Assembly (NCBI GenBank): GCA_945901125.1
Contig: CAMDKD010000031.1
Span: 1 to 32,604 of the forward strand
Length of the DNA: 32,604 nucleotides
From: Bordetella parapertussis
Lineage (GTDB): Bacteria; Pseudomonadota; Gammaproteobacteria; Burkholderiales; Burkholderiaceae_C
Reading direction: 5' to 3'
Shown here: positions 1 through 8,339 of the stretch, piece by piece
Position numbering within the stretch: position 1 is the stretch's first letter
How the letters are laid out: each line of letters opens with the position of its first letter
Made by a program: the position numbers and the translations under genes
Notes under the pieces: model-generated
Seen by the model: only the letters and a program-made list of their open reading frames with translations
Databases searched by the model: none
What the model was told of the DNA's origin: nothing

Positions 1-514
1 CAATGACGGTGTCGCATTCCCAATAAATCACTTGAAAGCGCTTGTTAATGTGTGCTGGGCGCTCGCTCAGCAGTCTGCGGTTGGGGATTTGCCCCCGGCG
101 GTCTCGACCACTGGCGTAGCGCATTATCTTTTGCTTTTGGCTACGCAGGTTCTTCCAAAGCGTCCCGCCTTGAGCCTTGTCAGCATAAACATGATGATAA
201 ACGGTTTCATGGCTGATGGGCAACTGAGAGGCAATTTGTTCGGAACTCCATTGTACGCGCAACAATGCATTAACTTCATCTTTCACCCAAGGCGCAACCG
301 TGTTGGCGTTGCGGCTGTTTTGCGCTCGATCGGCAGATATCTCGCAAGCCTGCTTGGGTCGATAACCCCGAGAGCCAGTATTGCGGGTCAACTCCTGACT
401 GATGGTGGACTTGTGACGATCCAGCAGTTTGGCTATTTCAGACTGATCGTGTCCGGCTTTCATAAGGGCGTGAATCTGATATCTTTCAGCTTGGCTGAGG
501 TGTTTGTAGGTCAT
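1..514 (-). CDS. IS30-family transposase, N-terminal part (cut by window edge)
   Basis: The minus strand is open from an ATG at 514 to the left edge, about 171 codons with no stop, so the C-terminal part lies outside the window. The start MTYKHLSQAERYQI, the following helix-turn-helix with the DRHKSTISQEL segment, the RGYRPKQA motif and the SHETVYHHVYADKAQGG block are hallmarks of IS30-family transposases, which cut and paste or copy an IS through a DDE-type catalytic core. The last visible block, YWECDTVI, would carry the first catalytic aspartate; the remaining catalytic residues are out of view. An in-frame ATG at 559 would add 15 residues (MFSIQGF...), but the 514 start fits the family better. 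The frame shows no internal disruption. The gene sits just beyond the 3' end of fbp. Family assignment is confident; activity cannot be judged from half a gene. Confidence 0.9.
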   Translation of the reverse strand, partial: MTYKHLSQAERYQIHALMKAGHDQSEIAKLLDRHKSTISQELTRNTGSRGYRPKQACEISADRAQNSRNANTVAPWVKDEVNALLRVQWSSEQIASQLPISHETVYHHVYADKAQGGTLWKNLRSQKQKIMRYASGRDRRGQIPNRRLLSERPAHINKRFQVIYWECDTVI

Positions 515-616
515 GGGCAACTTAGACTGGCAGGTCAAGAAGCCTTGAATGCTAAACATCCTCAGCCACCCAACCATCAGTTATTCAAAGTTGCACTTCG
601 TGCTTGAATCCGCCGC
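515..616. mobile_element. Probable upstream end of the IS30-like element
   Basis: This is the stretch between the transposase start and the 3' end of fbp. IS30-family elements usually end within about 100 bp of the transposase start, so the IS terminus should fall here. On the plus strand 592-602 contains GCACTTCGTGC, a short hairpin-forming repeat followed by TTGAATCC, which looks like part of a terminal repeat. The partner terminus is outside the window, so neither the exact boundary nor a target duplication can be verified. Confidence 0.4.
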
Positions 617-637
617 CAAAATAATAACAGCCTTTGA

Positions 638-1639
638 TCAAAAAGCCTTGTGCATGGCGGTCACGCGTTCGACTTCATTTTTTGAGCCCAGGAAAACGCT
701 GACGCGTTCGTGCAATTGGGTCGGCTGAATATCCAGAATGCGCTCACGACCGTTCGTAGCCATGCCGCCGGCCTGTTCCACCAGCCAACTCATGGGGTTG
801 GCCTCGTACATCAGGCGCAGCTTGCCGGGTTTTTGCGGTTCGCGCTTGTCCCAGGGGTACATGAATACGCCGCCGCGCGTCAGTATGCGGTGCACATCCG
901 CCACCATGCTGGCAACCCAGCGCATATTGAAATCTTTGCCGCGCGGCCCGTCTTTGCCATCCAGACATTCAGCGATATAGTCCGCCACCGGTTTGTCCCA
1001 GTGGCGCATATTGCTCATGTTGATGGCGAATTCGCGCGTGTCCTCAGGGATGCGGACGTTTTCTTCGGTCAGCACAAACGAGCCTTGTTCGCGATCCAGC
1101 GTGAACATGGCCACGCCGTCACCCACCGTCAGCACCAGCGTGGTTTGCGGGCCGTAAACGCAATAACCGGCCGCCACTTGCGCGTGACCGGCTTGCAGAA
1201 AATCGGCTTCGCTCACCTTGTCACTGTTTTCCGGTTTTTTCAGCACACTGAAAATAGTGCCAATGCTCACATTCACATCTATGTTGCTCGAACCATCCAG
1301 CGGATCAAACAACAGCAGGTATTCGCCCTGGGGGTAACGATTAGGCACCACGTAAATGCTGTCCATTTCCTCTGAGGCCATGGCCGCCAAGTGGCCGCCC
1401 CATTCGTTGGCCTCAATCAAGACTTCGTTGGCGATGATGTCGAGTTTTTTCTGCACTTCGCCTTGCACATTTTCGCTTTGCGCCGAGCCCAGCACGCCAC
1501 CTAAGGCACCTTTGTTCACCGCATGGCTGATGCCTTTGCAGGCGCGCGCCACAACTTCAAGCAGCAAACGCAATTCAGGCGGAATGTGGTTTCTGGCGCG
1601 TTGTTGTTCGACCAGATAACGGGAGAGGGAAGCGGCCAT
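638..1639 (-). CDS. fbp: Fructose-1,6-bisphosphatase class 1
   Basis: The 333-residue protein matches class I FBPase in length and motifs. It hydrolyses fructose 1,6-bisphosphate to fructose 6-phosphate plus phosphate in the cytoplasm, the committed step of gluconeogenesis and part of the Calvin cycle in autotrophs. Residues 112-119 read DPLDGSSN, the metal- and phosphate-binding signature, preceded by MASEEMDS, which carries acidic metal ligands. The start at 1639 is supported by a GGAGG Shine-Dalgarno sequence at 1648-1652, inside the 3' end of pepN. The gap to the pepN stop is only 3 nt, so the two genes are almost certainly co-transcribed. The downstream flank is occupied by an IS30-like element starting within about 30-120 bp, which may have displaced or replaced the native terminator. 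Confidence 0.97.
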   Translation of the reverse strand: MAASLSRYLVEQQRARNHIPPELRLLLEVVARACKGISHAVNKGALGGVLGSAQSENVQGEVQKKLDIIANEVLIEANEWGGHLAAMASEEMDSIYVVPNRYPQGEYLLLFDPLDGSSNIDVNVSIGTIFSVLKKPENSDKVSEADFLQAGHAQVAAGYCVYGPQTTLVLTVGDGVAMFTLDREQGSFVLTEENVRIPEDTREFAINMSNMRHWDKPVADYIAECLDGKDGPRGKDFNMRWVASMVADVHRILTRGGVFMYPWDKREPQKPGKLRLMYEANPMSWLVEQAGGMATNGRERILDIQPTQLHERVSVFLGSKNEVERVTAMHKAF

Positions 1640-1642
1640 GTG

Positions 1643-4294
1643 TCAGTCCTCCAGGGCAGAGTCAATCACTTCGCGCACATCGGCGCTCAAATCATCTTTG
1701 GCGGCCACGCGGCGTATGGCTTCGTGCGCGGCACTGCGGTAAGGCTCAACCAGCTTGCGCCAGCGGTCCATGGCGCGCGCCAGTCGGGCAGCTACTTGCG
1801 GATTAAAGCCGTCAAGCTCGAGCACGCGTTCGCTCCAAAACACATAACCGGACGCATCGGTGCGGTGAAAGGCCGCAGGGTTGTTGCAAAAACTGGCAAT
1901 CAGACTGCGCGCGCGGTTGGGGTTGCGTATTTGAAAATCGGGATGTTGCATCAACTGGCGTACACGCGACAACACATGGCCTTCATGGTCGCTTGCTGCT
2001 GCCTGCGCCGCAAACCACTTGTCCAGCACCAGTTCTTCTTTGCGGAATTGCTGATAGAACAAAGTTAAAGCATCTGTAGCCAAGGGGTGATTGATGGCAA
2101 CCAGCGCCTGTAAGGCGTGCATACGTTCGGTCATGTTGTTGGCTTGTTTGAAAGCCAGCAAGGCTTGCTGCGCCCATTCATCATTGTGTTGCAACTGACC
2201 GGCCAGGCACAGGTAATTCAAGGCCAGACCATGCAAGGCACGACGCCCGCTAGACGCTGCGTCCGGTGAGTATTCGCCTTTGACGCGGTAATGCGCATAA
2301 GCCCAACGCCAGTCGTCAAGCAATTCAATCGCGATTTGACGGCGCATGCTTTCGCGCAGTTGGTGGATTTTTTGGGGATCCACACTTTCAGCCTGCTCTG
2401 CGATGTAGTTTTCGCTGGGTGGTGTCAACACCAGTTCTTTGAAGGCCGCGTCCAGTTCAGGGTGGCGCAGCAACTGGCGCAATCCTTCAATCAATCCCGG
2501 CGACAACAATTTCTCTGTCTGCTGTTGCTGAGACAAGGCCTGCAAAGCGGTTGTCATGAACAAACGTTGCGCCGACTCCCAGCGGTTGAACGCATCCGTG
2601 TCATGCGCCAACAGCACCAGCAACTCGGCTTCGCTGTAGTCGGTATGCAGTTGCACCGGCGCGCTAAAGCCGCGCATCAGCGAAGGAATCACGGGTTCTG
2701 TGATGCCTTCAAGCACCAGCGTTTGAGAGGCCTGGCTCAACACCAGCAACTGGTCCGGCAATACAACTTCACCCGTCTGGTTCAGCAGACCGAACTGCAC
2801 CGGAATCAAAAACGCTTGCTTCTGCATCTGTCCAGGGGTGGGCTGGCAAGACTGCTTGAAATGCAGACTCAGACGCTGATTGGCCGCATCGTGTTCGAGT
2901 TGCACGTCTACGCGCGGCGTACCGGCCTGCGAGTACCAGCGTTTGAAGACCTCGAGTTGTTTGTAAAGTTCTGTGGTCGGGTTGGCGTCGGCGATGGCTT
3001 GCACAAAATCGTCACAGGTCACGGCCTGTCCGTCATGCCGCTGGAAATACAACTTCATGCCCATGGCGAATCCGTCGCGACCGACCAGAGTTTGCATCAT
3101 GCGAACAACTTCAGCACCTTTTTCATAAATGGTGACGGTGTAGAAGTTGTTGATTTCCATGTAGCTGTCGGGGCGCACCGGATGCGCCATCGGGCCGGCG
3201 TCTTCGGCGAATTGCACGGTACGCAACAGACGCACATCTTCTATGCGCTTGACCGCTCGCGCAGACGCAGAGCCAGACAAGTCCTGGCTGAATTCCTGGT
3301 CGCGGAAAACGGTCAGACCTTCTTTCAACGACAGTTGAAACCAGTCGCGGCAGGTGATGCGGTTGCCGGTCCAGTTGTGAAAATACTCGTGGCCGACCAC
3401 GCTTTCAATATTGCCGTAATCCTGGTCGGTGGCGGTGGAAGGGCTGGCCAACACGTACTTGGTGTTGAAAATATTCAAGCCCTTGTTCTCCATGGCACCC
3501 ATGTTGAAGTCCGAGGTGGCGACCACCATGAAGCGTTCCAGGTCAAGGCTCAGGCCGAAGCGCGCTTCGTCCCAAGCGATGCTGGCCATCAGCGATTGCA
3601 TGGCGTGATCTGTTTTATCAAGATCGCCCGAGCGCACATAAATTTGCAGCAGGTGTTCTTTGCCGTTGCGCGCCGTGATGCGCTGTTCGCGGCAGACCAG
3701 TTTGCCGGCTACCAAGGCAAACAAATAACTGGGTTTGTGGTGCGGGTCTACCCATTTTGCAAAATGCCGGCCGTCTTCCAGATGGCCTTGCTCGACCAGG
3801 TTGCCGTTGGACAGCAGCACCGGAAAATCGGTTTTGTTGGCGCGCAACGTCACGGTGAACAGTGACATCACATCCGGGCGATCCAGGAAATAACTGATGC
3901 GTCTGAAACCCTGGGCTTCGCATTGTGTAAAGAATGAATCCTGGCTGATGTACAAGCCGGTGAGCTGGGTGTTCTTAGACGGATTGCAGGTGGTGAAAAT
4001 TTCCAGTTTGAAAGCCTCATTGCCTTCGGGCAGATTTTCCAGCACCAGTTGATCGCCGTCCATTTTGAATGAGGTGCCCTGGCCGTTGACCAGTACCCGC
4101 GATAAATTGAGTTCTTCGCCGTCAAGTTTCAGCGCTTGCGCTGCTACATCCGGGTTGCGCCGGATTTGCATGGTGTTGAGCACGCGTGTTTTGGCAGGCT
4201 CCAGGTCGAACACCAGATCGACGCTGTCGATCAGGAATGCGGGTGCCTGGTAGTCCTCGCGCCGTGTGATCACGGCCTGGCCTTCACGAAACAT
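1643..4294 (-). CDS. pepN: Aminopeptidase N (M1 family zinc metallopeptidase)
   Basis: The 883-residue product is close to the usual length of bacterial PepN (about 870-890). It removes N-terminal residues from peptides in the cytoplasm and is a main housekeeping aminopeptidase. Visible motifs are the exopeptidase signature GAMEN at residues 266-270, the zinc motif HEYFH at 302-306, and the downstream third zinc ligand E325 in LKEGLTVF. The C-terminal half is the alpha-helical domain typical of the DUF3458 region. A GGAG sequence about 8 nt upstream supports the ATG at 4294. The gene lies 30 nt downstream of the prfB stop and 3 nt upstream of fbp, indicating one minus-strand transcription unit. 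A long open frame on the opposite strand (2291-3865) is a codon-bias shadow. Confidence 0.97.
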   Translation of the reverse strand: MFREGQAVITRREDYQAPAFLIDSVDLVFDLEPAKTRVLNTMQIRRNPDVAAQALKLDGEELNLSRVLVNGQGTSFKMDGDQLVLENLPEGNEAFKLEIFTTCNPSKNTQLTGLYISQDSFFTQCEAQGFRRISYFLDRPDVMSLFTVTLRANKTDFPVLLSNGNLVEQGHLEDGRHFAKWVDPHHKPSYLFALVAGKLVCREQRITARNGKEHLLQIYVRSGDLDKTDHAMQSLMASIAWDEARFGLSLDLERFMVVATSDFNMGAMENKGLNIFNTKYVLASPSTATDQDYGNIESVVGHEYFHNWTGNRITCRDWFQLSLKEGLTVFRDQEFSQDLSGSASARAVKRIEDVRLLRTVQFAEDAGPMAHPVRPDSYMEINNFYTVTIYEKGAEVVRMMQTLVGRDGFAMGMKLYFQRHDGQAVTCDDFVQAIADANPTTELYKQLEVFKRWYSQAGTPRVDVQLEHDAANQRLSLHFKQSCQPTPGQMQKQAFLIPVQFGLLNQTGEVVLPDQLLVLSQASQTLVLEGITEPVIPSLMRGFSAPVQLHTDYSEAELLVLLAHDTDAFNRWESAQRLFMTTALQALSQQQQTEKLLSPGLIEGLRQLLRHPELDAAFKELVLTPPSENYIAEQAESVDPQKIHQLRESMRRQIAIELLDDWRWAYAHYRVKGEYSPDAASSGRRALHGLALNYLCLAGQLQHNDEWAQQALLAFKQANNMTERMHALQALVAINHPLATDALTLFYQQFRKEELVLDKWFAAQAAASDHEGHVLSRVRQLMQHPDFQIRNPNRARSLIASFCNNPAAFHRTDASGYVFWSERVLELDGFNPQVAARLARAMDRWRKLVEPYRSAAHEAIRRVAAKDDLSADVREVIDSALED

Positions 4295-4324
4295 GAGATA
4301 TCTCCGTTGTCTTAGACATGAAAC

Positions 4325-5429
4325 TCAAACACCTTGTTTGAGCGAGGCTTCAATGAACGTGTCCAGATCGCCGTCCAGCACTTTCTGGGTGTTGCTGATC
4401 TCGACGTTGGTGCGTAAATCTTTGATGCGGCTTTGGTCCAGCACATAGCTGCGGATCTGATGGCCCCAGCCCACATCGGTTTTGGTGTCTTCCAGTTTTT
4501 GCTGCGCTTCCATGCGTTTGCGCATTTCAAAGTCGTACAAGCGCGAGCGCAGGCGTTTCCAAGCCACATCCCGGTTGCTGTGCTGGCTGCGTCCGTCCTG
4601 ACACTGCACCACGATGCCGGTGGGAATGTGCGTCAGGCGCACCGCTGAATCGGTTTTGTTGATGTGCTGGCCGCCCGCGCCGCTGGCCCGAAAGGTATCG
4701 GTGCGCACATCCGCCGGGTTGATATCGATTTCAATCGAGTCGTCAATTTCCGGGTACACAAAAATACTGGCGAAACTGGTGTGGCGTCCGCCGGCCGAAT
4801 CGAAAGGTGACTTGCGCACCAGGCGGTGAACGCCGGTTTCGGTGCGAAGCAAACCGAAAGCGTATTCGCCTTCGATCTTCAAGGTGGCACCTTTGATACC
4901 GGCCACGTCGCCGGGCGACTCGTCTTCCAGCGTGGCTTTAAAGCCTTTGCGTTCAGCGTATTTCAGGTACTGGCGCAACAGCATGCTGGCCCAGTCGCAG
5001 GCCTCTGTTCCACCGGCACCGGCTTGAATATCCAGAAACGCGTTCAGCGGATCGGCCGGGTTGTTGAACATGCGGCGGAATTCCAGCTTTTGGATTTCGG
5101 CTTCAATGCGCTGCGTGTCTTCTTCGATGGTGAGCAAACCGGCGTCGTCGTTGTCGGCCTTGCTCATTTCAAACAACTCGGTGTTGTCTTCGATTTCCTG
5201 GTTCAGGCGCGTGAGCACCAGCACGATGTCTTCCAGGGATTTTTTTTCTTTGCCCAGTTCCTGGGCTTTCTTAGGGTCGTTCCAGACCGCCGGGTCTTCC
5301 AGCGATGCGTTGACGGTTCTCAGACGTTCCGATTTGGCATCGTAGTCAAAGATACCCCCGTAGGTCGAGGGTGCGTGCACCCAAATCGACCAGCAAATTG
5401 CCAATGGTGTTGATACGTTCTGCGTCCAT
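4325..5429 (-). CDS. prfB: Peptide chain release factor 2, with programmed +1 frameshift
   Basis: RF2 recognises UGA and UAA stop codons and triggers peptide release on the ribosome. The true gene starts at the ATG at 5429, preceded by a GAGG Shine-Dalgarno 6 nt upstream. The first 27 codons (MDAERINTIGNLLVDLG...GYL) end at an in-frame TGA (5348-5346). Shifting forward one base at CTT-T gives GAC-TAC-GAT and continues to the stop at 4325, for a 367-residue protein, the normal RF2 length. The body contains the stop-recognition motif SPF (in VRKSPFDSAGG) and the catalytic GGQ motif (SGAGGQHINKTDSAVR). A simple open-frame caller would report a wrong start at 5404 with a non-homologous N-terminus. 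It lies 63 nt downstream of the methyltransferase gene. Confidence 0.97.
5345..5360 (-). promoter_or_regulatory. prfB autoregulatory +1 frameshift site
   Basis: Read on the minus strand the site is CGGGGGTATCTTTGAC. It has the three parts known from E. coli prfB: a purine-rich Shine-Dalgarno-like element (GGGGG) three bases before the slippery CTT codon, the slip codon itself, and a weak stop context TGA-C. When RF2 is scarce, slow termination at the UGA lets the ribosome slip +1 and make full-length RF2, giving negative feedback. The element differs from the E. coli AGGGGG by having C as its first base. The site is read directly; the mechanism is established for the family. Confidence 0.95.
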
Positions 5430-5492
5430 GTGTAGCCTCTAAATACTTGCGTAAACCCTGATTATCCCCTGAGTGCCGCATGGCCCGGCTGT

Positions 5493-6293
5493 TCAGCCGC
5501 CAAGCGCTGCCGCCGGGGCATTGGCCGCTGACAGTTTTTGCAGGCCTAGCAGCACATCGCCGACGATCATGATGGCCGGGCTGGCGATTTTTTCCAGCGC
5601 AAACACAGTGCTTAATTCCGACAGCCTGGTGCATACATGGCGCTGTACCGGCAAGCTGGCGTTTTCCACCACTGCCACAGGCGTGTCGTGCGGCAAGCCT
5701 TGCAGCAAACCCTGTTGCAGATGCGCAGCGGTTTGCACGCCCATGTAAATCACCAGCGTCAAGCGGCAGTCATGCGCGGTGCGGGCAAGTTGCGCCCAAT
5801 CCACCGCAGGCAGTGACGCCCCAGTGCGTGCCGGCGATGCGTGTCCGGTGATCAGAACAACGCCATGGGCGTGTGCCCGGTGGGTGAGGGCGACGCCCAG
5901 GCCGTGCGCAGCGGCCAGGCCGGCGGTGATGCCGTTGACCACATCGACCTCTATGCCAAGCGCTTGCAAATGCTGCTTCTCTTCACCGGCGCGGCCGAAG
6001 ATCAACGGGTCACCACCTTTGAGACGCACTACGTTTTCACCGGCCAAAGCCTCTTGCGCCATGAGTTTTTCAATGAAAGCCTGCGGCGTTGACTGGCAGC
6101 CGCCGCGCTTGCCGACATGAATGATGCGGGCGGTGGGCGAAGCGTGTTGCAGCACATCGGCATGCACCAAGTCATCGACCAGCAATACGCTGGCGGCTTG
6201 AATGGCTTTGACCGCTTTGAGCGTCAGCAACTCGGGGTCGCCCGGACCTGCGCCGACCAGTGTGACTTTAGGCATGTGCGTTTTGGGTTTCAT
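5493..6293 (-). CDS. cobA: Uroporphyrinogen-III C-methyltransferase (CobA/SUMT type)
   Basis: The enzyme uses S-adenosylmethionine to methylate uroporphyrinogen III at C2 and C7, giving precorrin-2, the branch point to siroheme and cobalamin. The N-terminus carries the SAM-binding loop VGAGPGDPELLTL, followed by DDLVH, GKRGG and VVRLKGGDPLIFGRAGEE, all standard SUMT signatures. The chosen ATG at 6293 forms an ATGA overlap with the ybiB stop and gives 266 residues; ATG at 6275 (MPKVTLVGAG) is an alternative without overlap, and neither has a strong Shine-Dalgarno. There is no CysG-type dehydrogenase/ferrochelatase domain, so later siroheme steps must be encoded elsewhere. The Ala/Gly-rich tail is unremarkable. 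The product could be named nirE or sumT equally well. Confidence 0.9.
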   Translation of the reverse strand: MKPKTHMPKVTLVGAGPGDPELLTLKAVKAIQAASVLLVDDLVHADVLQHASPTARIIHVGKRGGCQSTPQAFIEKLMAQEALAGENVVRLKGGDPLIFGRAGEEKQHLQALGIEVDVVNGITAGLAAAHGLGVALTHRAHAHGVVLITGHASPARTGASLPAVDWAQLARTAHDCRLTLVIYMGVQTAAHLQQGLLQGLPHDTPVAVVENASLPVQRHVCTRLSELSTVFALEKIASPAIMIVGDVLLGLQKLSAANAPAAALGG

Positions 6294-7210
6294 GGTGTGA
6301 GAGAAATTTGATGAGCCAGTTCGCACAACTGCTTCACCTGGGCTTGAATAGGAGCGGGTATGCGTTCAGGTCGTGCCAGCAGCGAGCGAATGTAGTCGGC
6401 GGTTTGCCCGGCGTTGAGTCCACCGGGATAGGCCGTGCTGTCTGCGGACAGCGTGTCCTGCGGATCGTTTTCTGCGAACAGCAAACCGGCTTTGAGCAAA
6501 ACGGATTTGCGAAGGCGTCTGGGGTCGGCCACCGGTTCGCCTTCGGTGCCGCGCAGCAGCATGGCGTTGGCTTGCATCAATTGCAAAGTGTCCGTCATGG
6601 AGGTTTCGTACTCGCGGTGGGTGTAGCTGGCCACCAGCACCGCAGGCCCGTCAACCGGGTTCATCATTTTCACCAGGCTGTGGGCGGAGTTACGCAGACC
6701 TAAGCTGCGCCGCACTTGAAGCAACCGCCACAAGCCGGGACTCAGCCGTTCTGCCGGGACATACGCCACCTCACTGTCGGTCAATGCGCGCAAGGATGTC
6801 AGGCCAGCCAATCCCAGTTCACGCATCACAGCTTCTGTGGATACGCGCGAGTCCTCGGTGTTGCCGCCGTGCACGAGGACGCGCAAACCCTGAGCCGATA
6901 ACAGCATGGCCAGCAAGGGCGTGAACAAGGGCAGTCGGCGTGCACCGTTGTAGCTGGGCAGCACCACCACAGGCGCGGCGTTGTCGTTGGGAATACGCTG
7001 CAAGCGGCTGTCAAGCGCATCCAGAAAACCTGCCAACTCCTGCGCGGTTTCGCCTTTGACCCGCATGGCGATGCAAAACGCGCCCAGTTGCAGATCGGGT
7101 ACTGCGCCGTCGAGCACCAGGCCCATCAATTCAGCAGCCTGCTCACGCGTCAAATCGCGCGCGCCTTGTTTGCCGCGACCTATCTCTCTGATGAAATGGC
7201 TGATGCTCAT
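6290..7210 (-). CDS. ybiB: YbiB/TrpD2 family nucleic-acid-binding protein
   Basis: The 306-residue protein has the fold of anthranilate phosphoribosyltransferase: an N-terminal helical domain (TREQAAELMGLVLDGAVPDLQLGAFCIAMRVKG) and the central VLVHGGNTEDSRVSTEAVMRELG segment where TrpD carries its PRPP loop. The sequence resembles the YbiB (TrpD2) subfamily, members of which are reported to bind DNA/RNA rather than act in tryptophan synthesis; that function is inferred from the family. The ATG at 7210 (MSISHFIREIGRG) fits the family start better than the upstream in-frame ATG at 7261. It overlaps the methyltransferase gene by ATGA and is divergent from tsaD, with 70 nt between the two starts. 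Confidence 0.82.
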   Translation of the reverse strand: MSISHFIREIGRGKQGARDLTREQAAELMGLVLDGAVPDLQLGAFCIAMRVKGETAQELAGFLDALDSRLQRIPNDNAAPVVVLPSYNGARRLPLFTPLLAMLLSAQGLRVLVHGGNTEDSRVSTEAVMRELGLAGLTSLRALTDSEVAYVPAERLSPGLWRLLQVRRSLGLRNSAHSLVKMMNPVDGPAVLVASYTHREYETSMTDTLQLMQANAMLLRGTEGEPVADPRRLRKSVLLKAGLLFAENDPQDTLSADSTAYPGGLNAGQTADYIRSLLARPERIPAPIQAQVKQLCELAHQISLTP

Positions 7211-7280
7211 GGCACGGATTGTGGAACAAGCTTGATGACTTTCAGTTATGAGGCGAATCACGCAAAGCTAAACTCGTCGC

Positions 7281-8318
7281 ATGTGGATATTGGGCATTGA
7301 ATCTTCCTGCGACGAAACCGGCGTGGCGCTGGTGCGTGCAGACGCCGGTCTTGCCTTGCCTGTCTTGGCCGCACAAGCCTTGCACACGCAAGCGGCCATG
7401 CACGAAGCCTATGGCGGCGTGGTGCCCGAACTCGCCAGCCGTGACCATATACGGCGCGTATTGCCCTTGATTCAGCAAGTAATGCACGAAGCCAGCCTTG
7501 AGTTGTCTCAGTTGGATGTGATTGCTTATACGCGTGGTCCGGGTCTGGCCGGCGCATTGCTGGTCGGTGCAGGAACCGCTTGTGCCTTGGCCGCCAGCCT
7601 GGGCAAACCTTTGATGGGTATTCATCACCTGGAAGGGCATTTGCTGTCGCCTTTTTTGAGCGCCGATCCGCCGTCTTTTCCCTTTGTGGCTTTGCTGGTG
7701 TCCGGTGGTCACACACAGTTGATGCAAGTCGACGCTGTTGGCAGTTATGTGTTGCTGGGCGAAACCATAGACGACGCTGCCGGTGAAGCCTTTGACAAAT
7801 CGGCCAAGCTCATGGGCCTGGGCTACCCCGGCGGCCCGGCCTTGTCGGCGCTGGCTGTTCATGGTGATCCGCTGGCCTTTGCTTTGCCCAGACCTTTACT
7901 GAACCAGCCGAATCTGGATTTTTCTTTCGCCGGTCTGAAGACGGCGGTATTGACACAAAGCCGCAAGCTCGGCGATGAATTGGAAAACCGCAAGGCCGAT
8001 CTGGCTGCATCTACCCAGGCCGCCATCGTCGATGTATTGGTGAAAAAGTCGGTCAAGGCCTTGAAGCAAACCGGTTTGAAAACATTGGTGGTGGCAGGCG
8101 GTGTCGGCGCCAACCGCGCTTTGCGCGAGCGCTTGCAGTCGGATTGCCGCAAGATAGGCGCGCGGGTGCATTACCCCGAGCCGGATTTATGCACCGACAA
8201 CGGTGCCATGATTGCCATGGCGGCGGCCATGCGACTGAGCGCCGGTGTTGAACTGCCGAACACTGACTACGCCTTTGATGTGTTGCCGCGCTGGCCGCTG
8301 GCGCAAACACCCGCCTGA
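7281..8318 (+). CDS. tsaD: tRNA N6-adenosine threonylcarbamoyltransferase TsaD
   Basis: This is the catalytic subunit that transfers the threonylcarbamoyl group to A37 of tRNAs reading ANN codons, working with TsaB, TsaC and TsaE in the cytoplasm. The 345-residue length is typical. The N-terminus ILGIESSCDETGVAL is diagnostic, as is YGGVVPELASRDH at residues 44-56. The metal-binding histidines lie in HHLEGH (H116 and H120), followed by SGGHTQL and the C-terminal CTDNGAMIA block. The partner genes are not in this window, as is usual. The gene is divergent from ybiB, and a PLP aminotransferase gene follows 21 nt downstream on the same strand. Confidence 0.97.
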   Translation: MWILGIESSCDETGVALVRADAGLALPVLAAQALHTQAAMHEAYGGVVPELASRDHIRRVLPLIQQVMHEASLELSQLDVIAYTRGPGLAGALLVGAGTACALAASLGKPLMGIHHLEGHLLSPFLSADPPSFPFVALLVSGGHTQLMQVDAVGSYVLLGETIDDAAGEAFDKSAKLMGLGYPGGPALSALAVHGDPLAFALPRPLLNQPNLDFSFAGLKTAVLTQSRKLGDELENRKADLAASTQAAIVDVLVKKSVKALKQTGLKTLVVAGGVGANRALRERLQSDCRKIGARVHYPEPDLCTDNGAMIAMAAAMRLSAGVELPNTDYAFDVLPRWPLAQTPA

Positions 8319-8339
8319 ACAACCCGAAAGTCACACCTT

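Noticed and set aside
32..607. A 191-codon plus-strand frame at the left edge
   Set aside because: The opposite strand encodes a textbook IS30 transposase N-terminus over the same bases.
2291..3865. A 524-codon open frame on the plus strand opposite pepN
   Set aside because: It is antisense to a clear pepN gene, has low-complexity His/Gln/Arg/Val composition and no recognisable motif; it is a codon-bias shadow.
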